A DNA stretch of 64,000 nt from an uncultured Pelagibacteraceae bacterium (lineage in GTDB: Bacteria > Pseudomonadota > Alphaproteobacteria > Pelagibacterales > Pelagibacteraceae). Shown here in pieces: positions 44,413 to 52,353 of the stretch. A program made the translations under genes and the position numbers. The DNA is taken from contig CACKMS010000007.1 of NCBI GenBank assembly GCA_902601315.1, forward strand, positions 1-64,000, written 5' to 3'. The notes beneath the pieces were generated by a model. The model saw only the letters and a program-made list of their open reading frames with translations. It was not told the DNA's origin and searched no databases. How positions within the stretch are numbered: position 1 is the first letter of the stretch; each line of letters starts with the position of its first letter.

Positions 44413-44883
44413 TTTATAAAATAAAAACATACCGATATGAGAAGCATTATTAAATTTGCCATTCTTAACTAATTTAATTATTTGTTGATCTGAAACTAAG
44501 TGTATTTTTATTCCTTTTTCAGGCTTTGAAATTTTAATAAGATTATTACAAAAAAAACCAGTAATTTTAGTGGTGAGTCGACCTGGCTCAGAATAAAACG
44601 AGGTAATTTTTCTCAATTTATTTCTTGATTTATATCCCGTTTCTTCAATTAATTCTTTTTTAGCAGATATTAAGGCTGTTTCATGTTTTTCAATGATACC
44701 AGATGGAAACTCAAAATTAATTTGATTTATAGGAATTCTTTTTTGTGAAACCAAAATATACTTGTTTTTAATTTTAGGTATTACAATTGAAAGATTTGGA
44801 GTTTTAAAAAAATGATAAAATTCATTTTTTTTAAATTTTTTATTAATTAATTTAATATTGTTTGTTAGTCTTAAATTTTTCAA
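44395..44883 (-). CDS. NUDIX hydrolase
   Basis: About 162 residues if it starts at TTG 44883, which overlaps the aquaporin stop as TTGA. The 57 residues upstream in the track (Cys-rich) are a shadow of the aquaporin frame. NUDIX box GIIEKHETALISAKKELIEETGY fits G-x5-E-x7-REUxEExGU with Lys for Arg. FEFPSG before it is typical of the ADP-ribose pyrophosphatase group. Substrate unknown. Last gene of the operon p73-arsC-aqpS-nudix, so a link to arsenate-stress by-products is conceivable. Confidence 0.8.
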   Translation of the reverse strand: MKNLRLTNNIKLINKKFKKNEFYHFFKTPNLSIVIPKIKNKYILVSQKRIPINQINFEFPSGIIEKHETALISAKKELIEETGYKSRNKLRKITSFYSEPGRLTTKITGFFCNNLIKISKPEKGIKIHLVSDQQIIKLVKNGKFNNASHIGMFLFYKKKYAR

Positions 44884-45539
44884 TTTTTTTCTAAGAATAA
44901 TTTTTTTGCAATATAAACAGCAATTACCATACCAATTAGTTCTGCAACTATATAAAAAGGAGTGTTTAAATAACTTATACCAGTAAAGGACTCTGTGAAT
45001 GTTCTTGCTATTGCAACAGCAGGATTTGCAAAAGAAGTTGAAGAGGTAAACCAATAACCAGCTGTAATATATAACCCAACAGATGCAGCTACAGTAATTT
45101 TACCTGACTTCATGGATCCAAAAATAATGATTATTAGTCCTAATGTTGCAACAATTTCTGATACAAAAATATAGATACCATCTCTTGATTTTGTCGATAA
45201 TTCAAAAATCTGATGTTCAAAAAAGAAATTAGCTAATGCTACACCTAGTAAACATCCAAGTATCTGAGCGGAAATATAAAAGGGTAGAAGTTTTTTTTTT
45301 AACTTTCCTGTAATTGTCATAGCAATACTTACAAATGGATTGAAATGAGCCCCGGATACATCAGCAAATACTGTTATTAGCACAAACAAACCAGCTCCAG
45401 TTGCTATAGTATTTGCAATTAGCATTACCGCTGTATCATTGGTCATATTTTCTGCCATTAAACCTGATCCAACTATGATCATTACGAGAAAGCAACTTCC
45501 AATAAATTCTGAAAGAAAATATTTATTTTTATTTTTCAT
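44880..45539 (-). CDS. MIP-family aquaglyceroporin, AqpS-like, probable arsenite channel
   Basis: 219 residues, six TM helices and two pore half-helices. The first selectivity motif is NPF (SGAHFNPFVS) instead of NPA; the second is NPA in SFANPAVAIARTFTESFTGI, a form shared with the arsenic-operon AqpS group. Overlaps arsC by 11 bp. In rhizobial ars operons such a channel lets arsenite made by ArsC leave down its gradient; the same role is inferred here. Confidence 0.85.
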   Translation of the reverse strand: MKNKNKYFLSEFIGSCFLVMIIVGSGLMAENMTNDTAVMLIANTIATGAGLFVLITVFADVSGAHFNPFVSIAMTITGKLKKKLLPFYISAQILGCLLGVALANFFFEHQIFELSTKSRDGIYIFVSEIVATLGLIIIIFGSMKSGKITVAASVGLYITAGYWFTSSTSFANPAVAIARTFTESFTGISYLNTPFYIVAELIGMVIAVYIAKKLFLEKN

Positions 45540-45960
45540 CTAGCCAATCTTTAATTTTATTACTTATAACATTGAAAGTGTTTCTAATGATTATTTGCTT
45601 TTCTTCATCATTTGCATTTTGAAGTTTTTTTACTGGATCTTCAATATCCCAGTGTATAATTTGATTTTTATCAGGCCAAATAGGACATACCTCATTATTT
45701 GCGTTGTTGCATACTGTTATTACATGATCCATTTTTATTTCTTTATTGATAAATTCTTCAAAGTTTTTAGAACTATAATTAGTTAAATCATAACTTTTAT
45801 TTTTCTCTAAAAAATTTTTTACATCTTCATTGATTTTTCCAGATGGATTACTACCAGCACTAAAAGCATTAAATTTATTTGAGTATTCATTATTAATAAT
45901 ACTCTCAGCAATAATGCTTCTCGCTGAATTTCCTGTGCATACAAATAAAATATTTTTCAT
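45529..45960 (-). CDS. arsC: arsenate reductase, LMW-phosphatase type (second copy)
   Basis: 143 residues. P-loop FVCTGNSARSIIAES, SAGSNPSG, VITVCNNANNEVCPIWP with relay cysteines, and HWDIEDPV. Clearly paralogous to the product at 31392 but divergent across its length. Its start overlaps the stop of the upstream small membrane protein by 1 nt, and its end overlaps the aquaporin gene, so it is embedded in an arsenic operon with a Pho-box-like promoter. Confidence 0.9.
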   Translation of the reverse strand: MKNILFVCTGNSARSIIAESIINNEYSNKFNAFSAGSNPSGKINEDVKNFLEKNKSYDLTNYSSKNFEEFINKEIKMDHVITVCNNANNEVCPIWPDKNQIIHWDIEDPVKKLQNANDEEKQIIIRNTFNVISNKIKDWLDEK

Positions 45961-46181
45961 TAAAAAATAATTTTATAAATACCAATTACAAATAAAGGAA
46001 TTTGTAATCCAAAATTTGTTAAAATCGCCTTATCTTTTGAGATGAAACCTGCAATCGTCCAACCGACTACACCAAGACCATGAAAATATATATTTATCGG
46101 ATATATATTTAAATTTGTTAATAATATTCCAATTAGAACTAAAAAGGTACTTATCCACTTAAGATATTTTTTTAAAAACAT
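45960..46181 (-). CDS. small membrane protein heading the arsenic operon
   Basis: 73 residues with a basic N-terminus (MFLKKYLKW) and two to three hydrophobic segments (ISTFLVLIGILLTN, LGVVGWTIAGFIS, LQIPLFVIGIYKIIF). No family is recognised with certainty. Good SD AAAGGAG 8 nt before ATG. It is coupled to arsC by a 1-nt overlap. Upstream is a well-formed Pho-box-like site. Confidence 0.7.
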   Translation of the reverse strand: MFLKKYLKWISTFLVLIGILLTNLNIYPINIYFHGLGVVGWTIAGFISKDKAILTNFGLQIPLFVIGIYKIIF

Positions 46182-46213
46182 ATAGCTCCTTTCGTATTAC
46201 TTATGACACTTAT

Positions 46214-46231
46214 GTTAAAGATTTGTTAAAT
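46214..46231 (-). promoter_or_regulatory. putative PhoB box for the arsenic operon
   Basis: Minus strand ATTTAAC-AAAT-CTTTAAC, then 10 nt and TAAGTA as possible -10, followed by the SD and start of the small membrane protein. Same spacing as at pstS. Control of arsenate handling by PhoB would make sense because phosphate starvation raises arsenate uptake. Confidence 0.6.
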
Positions 46232-46240
46232 ATGTTAACT

Positions 46241-46579
46241 TTATAAGAAATTAACTATGTATCTATGGATAAAATATCCACCGATTAGAAACATTAAACC
46301 TGCAATATAAATTATGAAAAAATTCATATTAAAAGATTTTGCAAAAAAGAAGGGCACAAAGAATAAGTAACTTGCTGGCACTGCAATAAATATACTTTTC
46401 GTAAACATTACTGTTTTTTCTGTATCATTGTGCTCATAATACGAAAACAGTATCGCTATTAGTGATACCAAAGGTAATGCTATAATAAATCCAGCCAGCT
46501 TAGGATTTTGACCAGCCAACCAGCTCGAAAAAGCAACAATTAAACCTGCACCAACAACTTTTAACAAAAAAAATAACAT
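46241..46579 (-). CDS. four-TM integral membrane protein of unknown function
   Basis: 112 residues, about four TM helices covering most of the chain (VVGAGLIVAFSSWLAG, LAGFIIALPLVSLIAILF, FIAVPASYLFFVPFFF, FFIIYIAGLMFLIGGYF) and a short acidic loop (YYEHNDTEK). Resembles small DUF3147/GlpM-type membrane proteins in layout, but I am not sure of the family. It is 60 bp upstream of the arsenic operon on the same strand, with its own gap from the next gene. Confidence 0.7.
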   Translation of the reverse strand: MLFFLLKVVGAGLIVAFSSWLAGQNPKLAGFIIALPLVSLIAILFSYYEHNDTEKTVMFTKSIFIAVPASYLFFVPFFFAKSFNMNFFIIYIAGLMFLIGGYFIHRYIVNFL

Positions 46580-46672
46580 TAATAATCCTTATTTAATTCA
46601 ATATAGAAATACGAAATAATATTAGCAACCTTAAAATTTTGCTAAAATATTTCTAAGTAAAGTAAAATATAA

Positions 46673-47266
46673 TTATTTATTTAATGCATCCTCAAGATAA
46701 TCTAACCTGTCTTGACCCCAAAAAATCTCATTATTAAAGACATAAGTTGGGGCACCAAATACATCATTATCAACTGCATCTTTTGAATTTTTTTGGTACT
46801 TTAAGTTAACATCCTCACTTAACGCTACTTCTTTTATTTCTTCAAAATTTAAGGATAATTTTTCACAAATTTCCTTGAGGGTATTGTGATCAGAAATATC
46901 TTTTTCTAAAGACCATAAACTTTTTTGACATTCAATTCCAAAATTAAGTTTATTTCCTTTTAAGTTTGAGGCTATCGCAAATTTTGCAGGTAGGTGTGGG
47001 TCTTTAGGTGGAAAAAACTTTGGTTGTTTATTTATTTTTAATCCATGTTTATTCGCAATTCTATCCAACTCCAATAGTCTATATTTTTGTCTAGCTGGGT
47101 GTCTTTTAGGAACTGGCAACCCCCCAGTATTTGGAAAAATTTCACCTATTAAATCAAAAGGTTTTTCTTGAACGTCTAAATCATATTTGGTGACAAGCTT
47201 TAAAAATCTTTCTGCTCCTAAATAACTAAATGGAGATAAAACACTAAAATAATAATCAATTTTCAT
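46673..47266 (-). CDS. 2-hydroxychromene-2-carboxylate isomerase / DsbA-family thioredoxin-fold protein
   Basis: 197 residues. Start DYYFSVLSPFSYLG with Ser in place of the DsbA cysteines, PFDLIGEIFPNTGG, KRHPARQKYRLLELDRIA, and GVFGAPTYV-like NDVFGAPTYVFNNEIFWGQDRLDYLE. This is the HCCA isomerase/kappa-GST group, often glutathione-dependent. Its start overlaps the zur stop by 11 bp; whether it is part of the zinc response is unknown. Confidence 0.85.
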   Translation of the reverse strand: MKIDYYFSVLSPFSYLGAERFLKLVTKYDLDVQEKPFDLIGEIFPNTGGLPVPKRHPARQKYRLLELDRIANKHGLKINKQPKFFPPKDPHLPAKFAIASNLKGNKLNFGIECQKSLWSLEKDISDHNTLKEICEKLSLNFEEIKEVALSEDVNLKYQKNSKDAVDNDVFGAPTYVFNNEIFWGQDRLDYLEDALNK

Positions 47267-47669
47267 TATTTTTTATTTTATCGCATTTCTTGCATAGACC
47301 AAAAAATTCCAAATTGTATTTATTATATCTCATCCCTTTATTGTCTTTGAAATCTTTTAAATGTTCAGACAATTTGTGGTCATGAATTTCAGTAACATGT
47401 TCACATCCTTCACAAATTGAAAAAACTGTAGCTTTAGCAATTTGACATTTAGAATTTTTGCAAGCTATAAAAGCATTTCTACTTTCTATTTTATGTATCT
47501 TTCCAATTTCTACTAATTTGTCTAAAGCCCTATACACTTGTAAAGGTGCATTAATTCCTTTTTTTTGAACATTAAATAAAATTGAATATGCTTTTAATGG
47601 TTGAGAGGATTTTTCAATTATATCTAATATAATTTTTTGGTTTTTAGTTAGATTTTCTTGTTTTTGCAT
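47256..47669 (-). CDS. zur: Fur-family zinc uptake regulator Zur
   Basis: 137 residues. Winged HTH (LTKNQKIILDIIEKSSQPLKAYSI, APLQVYRALDKLVEIGKIHKIES) and dimerisation domain with two CxxC pairs, CEGC and CKKC, the structural zinc site, plus HVTEIHDH as regulatory-site ligands. Gene context (znuB, znuC, znuA, CobW GTPase) decides Zur over Fur. It probably binds the two palindromes at 49266-49298. Confidence 0.92.
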   Translation of the reverse strand: MQKQENLTKNQKIILDIIEKSSQPLKAYSILFNVQKKGINAPLQVYRALDKLVEIGKIHKIESRNAFIACKNSKCQIAKATVFSICEGCEHVTEIHDHKLSEHLKDFKDNKGMRYNKYNLEFFGLCKKCDKIKNNEN

Positions 47670-47693
47670 TCTATTATTTTTTACAACAATCCA

Positions 47694-48497
47694 TTAGTTT
47701 TTCAATTGTATCGTTTGTTTAATTTTTAATAGTGAAATTATGAACAACACTAAAGCAGCAGCAATTATTGATGGACCAGATGGAGTATTAAATTCTAAAG
47801 AGGAAAATAATCCTATAAATACAGATAATAATCCTCCAATTACTGAAAATATTACCATTTTTTGTGGGTTGTCTGAAAGATTTCTAGCCATAGCTGTGGG
47901 TATAATTAACATTCCTGTAATTAATAGAACTCCAACTAATTTAATTGAAATGGCAATTATTGCAGCCAATAAGATTGTAAACACTGCTTTTGCTCTATCT
48001 GGGTTAAGACCTTCTGCTTGTGCTAACTCATAATTTACAGTTGATGCGAATAAAGGTTTCCATATAAATCTTAAAACCAACAAAATTAAGGCTGCACCGA
48101 TCCATATAGTTAATAAATCTTTTTTGTTAACTGCTAATATATCTCCGAACAATAATCCCATAATGTCAAATCTAATAAAGGTTAAAAATCCAATCACAAC
48201 TAATCCAACTGCCAATGATGAGTGAGCTAACAGACCAAGCAAGGCATCACTTGGTAGATTAGTTTTTCTTTGTAGTTGTATTAAAATTAATGCAATTACT
48301 GATGAAATTAAAAATATTGAAACAGCAATATTAAACTCTAAAGAATATGCAATTGTAACACCAAGTAAGGCTGAATGAGCAAGAGTATCCCCAAAATAAG
48401 ACAATCTCCTCCAAACAACAAAACAACCAAGAGGGCCCGCCACAAAAGCAATACCTATACCTGCAACCAATGCTCTTATAAAAAAATCATCAAACAT
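47694..48497 (-). CDS. znuB: zinc ABC transporter permease ZnuB
   Basis: 267 residues, about eight TM helices. ABC-3 family features: FIRALVAGIGIAFVAGPLGCFVVWRRLSYFGDTLAHSALLGV at the start, and KLVGVLLITGMLIIPTAMARNL near 190. One nt separates it from znuC. Inner-membrane pore of ZnuABC. Confidence 0.94.
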   Translation of the reverse strand: MFDDFFIRALVAGIGIAFVAGPLGCFVVWRRLSYFGDTLAHSALLGVTIAYSLEFNIAVSIFLISSVIALILIQLQRKTNLPSDALLGLLAHSSLAVGLVVIGFLTFIRFDIMGLLFGDILAVNKKDLLTIWIGAALILLVLRFIWKPLFASTVNYELAQAEGLNPDRAKAVFTILLAAIIAISIKLVGVLLITGMLIIPTAMARNLSDNPQKMVIFSVIGGLLSVFIGLFSSLEFNTPSGPSIIAAALVLFIISLLKIKQTIQLKN

Positions 48498-48498
48498 A

Positions 48499-49245
48499 TT
48501 AGTTTTTCTTTATATCCCCATCACTTGTATGAACATGATCGTGCTTGTGTTCATAAATTGATAGTGTTTGAGCGGCTTGATCACCAAACAATGCTTTGTA
48601 TTCGTTGTTTTTTGCAACTTCTTTTGGTGAACCTGAACAACAGACATGACCATTTAAACAAACAACATAATCTGTAGCACTCATTACAGTATGGAGATCA
48701 TGTGATATTAATAATATACCGCAATTTAATTTTTCTGAAATTTCTTTAATTAATTCATACAGAGCAATTTCTCCTGTAAAATCTACACCTTTAACAGGCT
48801 CATCAAGCACTAACAATTCAGGTTTTTTTGATATAGCTCTTGCAAGTAGCACTCTTTGAAATTCTCCACCGGACAAATTTCCCAAACTTTTGTCCTTTAG
48901 ATCAACTACACCAGTTAAGGATAGAGCTTCTTCCATTGTGTCTTCTTTAAGTTTATCAGTTAGAAGCATAAAGTCTCTAACTCTAAGGGGAAGTGTCCAA
49001 TCTATTGATATTTCTTGAGGCACATACCCAATTTTATTTGTAAATTTTTCAACTTCACCTTCAATATTTTTTAATAATCCTAATGCAATTTTAGCAGTTG
49101 TACTTTTACCTGATCCATTAGGACCAATTAAAGTAACAATTTTTGCTTTTTCAACTTGAAGAGAAACACCTTGAACAAGCCACTTTTGGTTTTGTCTAAA
49201 CCCAACATTATTTAACTTTACTAAAATATTATTTCCCATGCTCAT
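48499..49245 (-). CDS. znuC: zinc ABC transporter ATP-binding protein ZnuC
   Basis: 248 residues. Walker A IGPNGSGKSTTAKIA, signature LSGGEFQRVLLARAI, Walker B LLVLDEPVKGVD and H-loop LISHDLHTVM. A His-rich C-terminal tail (YEHKHDHVHTSDGD), as in many ZnuC, may bind zinc. First gene of znuC-znuB, divergent from znuA across the Zur sites. Confidence 0.94.
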   Translation of the reverse strand: MSMGNNILVKLNNVGFRQNQKWLVQGVSLQVEKAKIVTLIGPNGSGKSTTAKIALGLLKNIEGEVEKFTNKIGYVPQEISIDWTLPLRVRDFMLLTDKLKEDTMEEALSLTGVVDLKDKSLGNLSGGEFQRVLLARAISKKPELLVLDEPVKGVDFTGEIALYELIKEISEKLNCGILLISHDLHTVMSATDYVVCLNGHVCCSGSPKEVAKNNEYKALFGDQAAQTLSIYEHKHDHVHTSDGDIKKN

Positions 49246-49265
49246 TTATTCTCTTGACTTAGATA

Positions 49266-49280
49266 TGTTATATTATTACA
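49266..49280. promoter_or_regulatory. putative Zur box 1 (znuC side)
   Basis: TGTTATATTATTACA, an imperfect inverted repeat resembling alphaproteobacterial Zur operators (GTTAT-N3-ATAAC type). It lies in the 73-bp divergent gap between znuC and znuA. Confidence 0.7.
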
Positions 49281-49283
49281 CAG

Positions 49284-49298
49284 CGTTATATTATAACA
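49284..49298. promoter_or_regulatory. putative Zur box 2 (znuA side)
   Basis: GTTATATTATAAC, a palindrome broken only at its centre, starting 18 bp after box 1. Two adjacent boxes allow cooperative repression of both divergent transcripts. Confidence 0.75.
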
Positions 49299-49318
49299 AT
49301 TAACAATAACAAAATATT

Positions 49319-50329
49319 ATGAAAAACCTAAAAAAAACATCAATAATCCTATCAATATTATCATTTTTAACTTTATTTACATCAGCAAATGCTGAAATTA
49401 AAGTTGTTGCATCAATAAAACCAATACACTCGTTAGCTAGTTATTTAATGGATGGAGTAGCTAAACCTGATTTAATAGTTGATGGATATGCTTCCCCACA
49501 TGGTTTTGCAATGAAACCATCACATGCAAAAATGCTACAAAATGCGGACATTGTTTTTTGGGTTGGTGAAGATTTAGAAAATTTTTTAGAAAAACCACTT
49601 AATTCAATTGCTACAAAAGCTGAAAAAATTGAATTTATGGATTTGAAAGGTTTAGTTAAATTAAAATTCAGAGAGAGAAATATTTTTGATGATCACGATG
49701 ATCATGACCATGATGAACATGCAAAGAAAGATGATCACGATGATCATGACCATGATGAACATGCAAAGAAAGAGGATGGACATGACGATCACGACGATCA
49801 TGATGGACATGAAGGACACCATCACGGTGAATTTGATCCGCACATTTGGTTAGACCCAATTAATGCAAAAACTATTTTATTTGAAATGTCTAAGCACTTA
49901 ATTGAAAATGATCCAAAAAATGAAGCTACTTATAGAGCTAATTTAAGTAAAGCTTATAAGGAAATTGACAAACTCACGGCTAATGTATCCTCTGAACTTA
50001 CGAATAGTGTAGCCTCAATTGTATTTCATGATGCTTATCAATATTTTGAAAAAAGATTTGATGTAAATATTCTAGGAGCATTTACAGTAAATACAGATGT
50101 TTTGCCAGGTGCCGAACAACTTGCGGAAATACGAGAAATAATCGAGCATGATAAAGTTGCTTGTGTATTTTCAGAGCCCCAATTTAATCCCGATATCATT
50201 AAAGCAGTTGCTAAGGATATGAATATTAAAACCGGCGTGGTAGATCCTTTAGGAGCAACCTTAAATCCTGGAAAAGACTTATATTTTGATTTAATCAAAA
50301 ATATGTCTAATTCCTTTAAAGGATGTTAA
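49319..50329 (+). CDS. znuA: zinc ABC transporter substrate-binding protein ZnuA
   Basis: 336 residues. Signal peptide (LSILSFLTLFTSANA), cluster A-1 fold with metal ligands in KPIHSLASYLM, DPHIWLDP, VFHDAYQYF and the terminal Asp region VVDPLGAT. A His/Asp-rich loop (residues ~122-176) contains a 14-residue unit repeated exactly twice, as expected of ZnuA metal-collecting loops. Periplasmic zinc receptor. Divergent from znuCB. Confidence 0.94.
   Translation: MKNLKKTSIILSILSFLTLFTSANAEIKVVASIKPIHSLASYLMDGVAKPDLIVDGYASPHGFAMKPSHAKMLQNADIVFWVGEDLENFLEKPLNSIATKAEKIEFMDLKGLVKLKFRERNIFDDHDDHDHDEHAKKDDHDDHDHDEHAKKEDGHDDHDDHDGHEGHHHGEFDPHIWLDPINAKTILFEMSKHLIENDPKNEATYRANLSKAYKEIDKLTANVSSELTNSVASIVFHDAYQYFEKRFDVNILGAFTVNTDVLPGAEQLAEIREIIEHDKVACVFSEPQFNPDIIKAVAKDMNIKTGVVDPLGATLNPGKDLYFDLIKNMSNSFKGC
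49688..49771 (+). repeat. 42-bp perfect tandem duplication in the ZnuA His-rich loop
   Basis: Unit GATGATCACGATGATCATGA... of 42 nt at 49688-49729 is repeated without change at 49730-49771, encoding DDHDDHDHDEHAKK twice. Identity at every third position implies recent origin by slippage or unequal exchange. Confidence 0.95.
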
Positions 50330-50337
50330 TTTAATTA

Positions 50338-51312
50338 ATGGAAGCGAGTAACAAACAAGTACCAGTTACCGTTTTAACTGGTTTTCTTGGTGCAGGTAAA
50401 ACCACTCTCTTAAATAGAATATTAACTGAACAGCACGGAAAAAAATATGCTGTAATAGTTAATGAATTTGGCGAACAAGGAATAGATAACGATCTTGTAG
50501 TTGACGCTGATGAAGAAGTTTTTGAGATGAACAATGGTTGCATATGTTGCACTGTTAGAGGCGACTTAATACGTATTTTAAGTGGACTCATGAAACGAGC
50601 TGATAGACTTGATGCCATTATTGTAGAAACTACTGGATTAGCTGATCCAGCTCCTGTAGCACAAACATTTTTTGTGGACCAAGATGTTGCTGATCGTACG
50701 AAGTTAGATGCAATTGTTACTGTTGCTGATGCTGTTCATTTAAGTACTCAATTAACAGATCATCATGAAGCAGAAGAACAAATTGCATTTGCAGATGTTG
50801 TATTATTAAACAAAATCGATCTTGTTGAAGAAAGTGGTTTAAATATAGTTAAGGATAGAATTAAAAAAATAAATCCTTTTGCAAAAATCATCAATACCAA
50901 GAAATGTGGAGTGCCTCTTAATGAAATACTTGATCTTGATGCATTTAGTCTAAAACGTGTTTTAGATGTTGAGCCTGATTTTCTAACATCAGATCATGAC
51001 CATGAACATGACGATGATGTAACTAGCTTGTCGTTTGTCACCGATACACCTTTGGATATGGAAAAATTTCAAGATTGGTTTAGCAAACTATTACAGACTA
51101 AGGGTCAGGATATATTAAGAACAAAAGGCATTCTTGACTTTAAGGGAGAAAGTGATCGATATGTATTTCAAGGTGTACATATGCTGATGGATGCTTCACC
51201 AATGGGTAAATGGCCTGAGGGAAAAGATCGTAGTTCACGTCTTGTATTTATTGGTCGAAATCTTGAAAATATGAACTTAAAAGAGGGATTCGAAAACTGT
51301 AAATCAGCATGA
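50338..51312 (+). CDS. CobW/COG0523-family GTPase, probable zinc chaperone
   Basis: 324 residues. Walker A VLTGFLGAGKTTLLNRIL, metal-binding NNGCICCTVRGDL (CxCC), switch ETTGLADPAP, NKIDLV guanine motif, a His/Asp stretch SDHDHEHDDD near 220 and a CobW_C domain. It is 8 bp behind znuA under the Zur boxes, which fits the Zur-regulated zinc GTPases that load zinc enzymes during scarcity. It overlaps the WD40 gene by 4 bp. Confidence 0.9.
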   Translation: MEASNKQVPVTVLTGFLGAGKTTLLNRILTEQHGKKYAVIVNEFGEQGIDNDLVVDADEEVFEMNNGCICCTVRGDLIRILSGLMKRADRLDAIIVETTGLADPAPVAQTFFVDQDVADRTKLDAIVTVADAVHLSTQLTDHHEAEEQIAFADVVLLNKIDLVEESGLNIVKDRIKKINPFAKIINTKKCGVPLNEILDLDAFSLKRVLDVEPDFLTSDHDHEHDDDVTSLSFVTDTPLDMEKFQDWFSKLLQTKGQDILRTKGILDFKGESDRYVFQGVHMLMDASPMGKWPEGKDRSSRLVFIGRNLENMNLKEGFENCKSA

Positions 51313-52343
51313 AAGCTGACACAAGCCAATTTCCACAATTAGATAAAACTAAGTTTGAGCAAAGAGGAAAAGAATTTGAGTTTGGAATTCCAATTACTAA
51401 CTCAGTTTGCCTGGGAAACTCAATTGCGGTAGGTTTTGGAGATGGAACTGTAAGAATTTTTCGATCAGGTAAAAATTCAAAAACTATAAAAGCACATAAC
51501 GGTGTCGTTCTATGTATGGCCGAGGATGGAAATAATATTTTAACAGGTGGTGATGATGGTCGATTTTTAAAAATTTCAATTGATGGTCAAATAAATGAAA
51601 TTTATAATTTTGGTACACGGTGGGTAGACCATGTGGAAGCAATTAATGGGAATATAGCATGTTCATCTGGTAAGGATGTTTATTATTGGGCAAAGACTAG
51701 TAAACAACCAAAAATATTTAGTCACAACAGCACTGTTGGAGGCTTATCGTTTGATACTAAAGGAAGAAGATTAGCCGTTTCAAGATATGGAGGAATAACT
51801 TTATGGAAGAAAGATTATACCAATAAATGGACATCATCTAATTTACTTTGGAAAGGCTCACATAATAAAGTAATTTTTAGCAAAGACGGAAAATATTTGA
51901 TTTCTTCAATGCAAGAAAATCAACTTCATTGCTGGCGTTTAAAAGATAAAATTGATTTTGCTATGTCAGGATACGGTTCAAAAATAAAAAGTTTTTCCTT
52001 TACAGATAACTCAAAATACTTAGCTACATCAGGTGCAATAGATGCTATTTGTTGGCCATTTGATGGAGATGGACCAATGGGTCGCAAACCTGTCTGTATT
52101 CCTTATGTGGGAAATAAGAAAGTTTCATTTGTTGAAACTTTCCCAAATGAAAATGCAGTTTTTACAGGCTTAAGCGATGGATCAGTTTTTTTATCTGAAA
52201 TTGATAAAGAGGATAACACAATTATTATAAGAAGTTTTACAGAACATGAAGTATCAGCAATTTCAATTACTAATGATTGTTCAAATTTATTAATTGGTGA
52301 TATGGGTGGCAACATTTTATGGACTTCAGTTTGGGATAACTAA
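51309..52343 (+). CDS. WD40-repeat protein linked to the zinc operon
   Basis: 344 residues, no signal peptide. Repeats of WD40 type are visible (SIAVGFGDGTVRIFRSGKN, ILTGGDDGRFLKIS, AVFTGLSDGSVFLSEI, LLIGDMGGNILWTSVWDN), giving about six to seven blades. Overlaps the CobW gene by 4 bp. Pairing of CobW-type GTPases with a cytoplasmic WD40 protein occurs in other Alphaproteobacteria; it may be a scaffold or client-recognition partner. Function not established. Confidence 0.82.
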   Translation: MKADTSQFPQLDKTKFEQRGKEFEFGIPITNSVCLGNSIAVGFGDGTVRIFRSGKNSKTIKAHNGVVLCMAEDGNNILTGGDDGRFLKISIDGQINEIYNFGTRWVDHVEAINGNIACSSGKDVYYWAKTSKQPKIFSHNSTVGGLSFDTKGRRLAVSRYGGITLWKKDYTNKWTSSNLLWKGSHNKVIFSKDGKYLISSMQENQLHCWRLKDKIDFAMSGYGSKIKSFSFTDNSKYLATSGAIDAICWPFDGDGPMGRKPVCIPYVGNKKVSFVETFPNENAVFTGLSDGSVFLSEIDKEDNTIIIRSFTEHEVSAISITNDCSNLLIGDMGGNILWTSVWDN

Positions 52344-52353
52344 TAATTAATTT

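Noticed and set aside
44884-45054. N-terminal 57 residues of the NUDIX ORF as called in the track
   Set aside because: Cys-rich, overlaps the aquaporin in another frame and lacks NUDIX-family similarity; a TTG start at the aquaporin stop is more plausible.
48375-48677. Plus-strand 100-aa ORF across znuB/znuC
   Set aside because: Antisense to two confirmed genes, and its composition follows from their codons.
49661-49859. Two minus-strand ORFs rich in Met/Ile/Val or His
   Set aside because: They are antisense readings of the ZnuA His/Asp repeat; no independent evidence.
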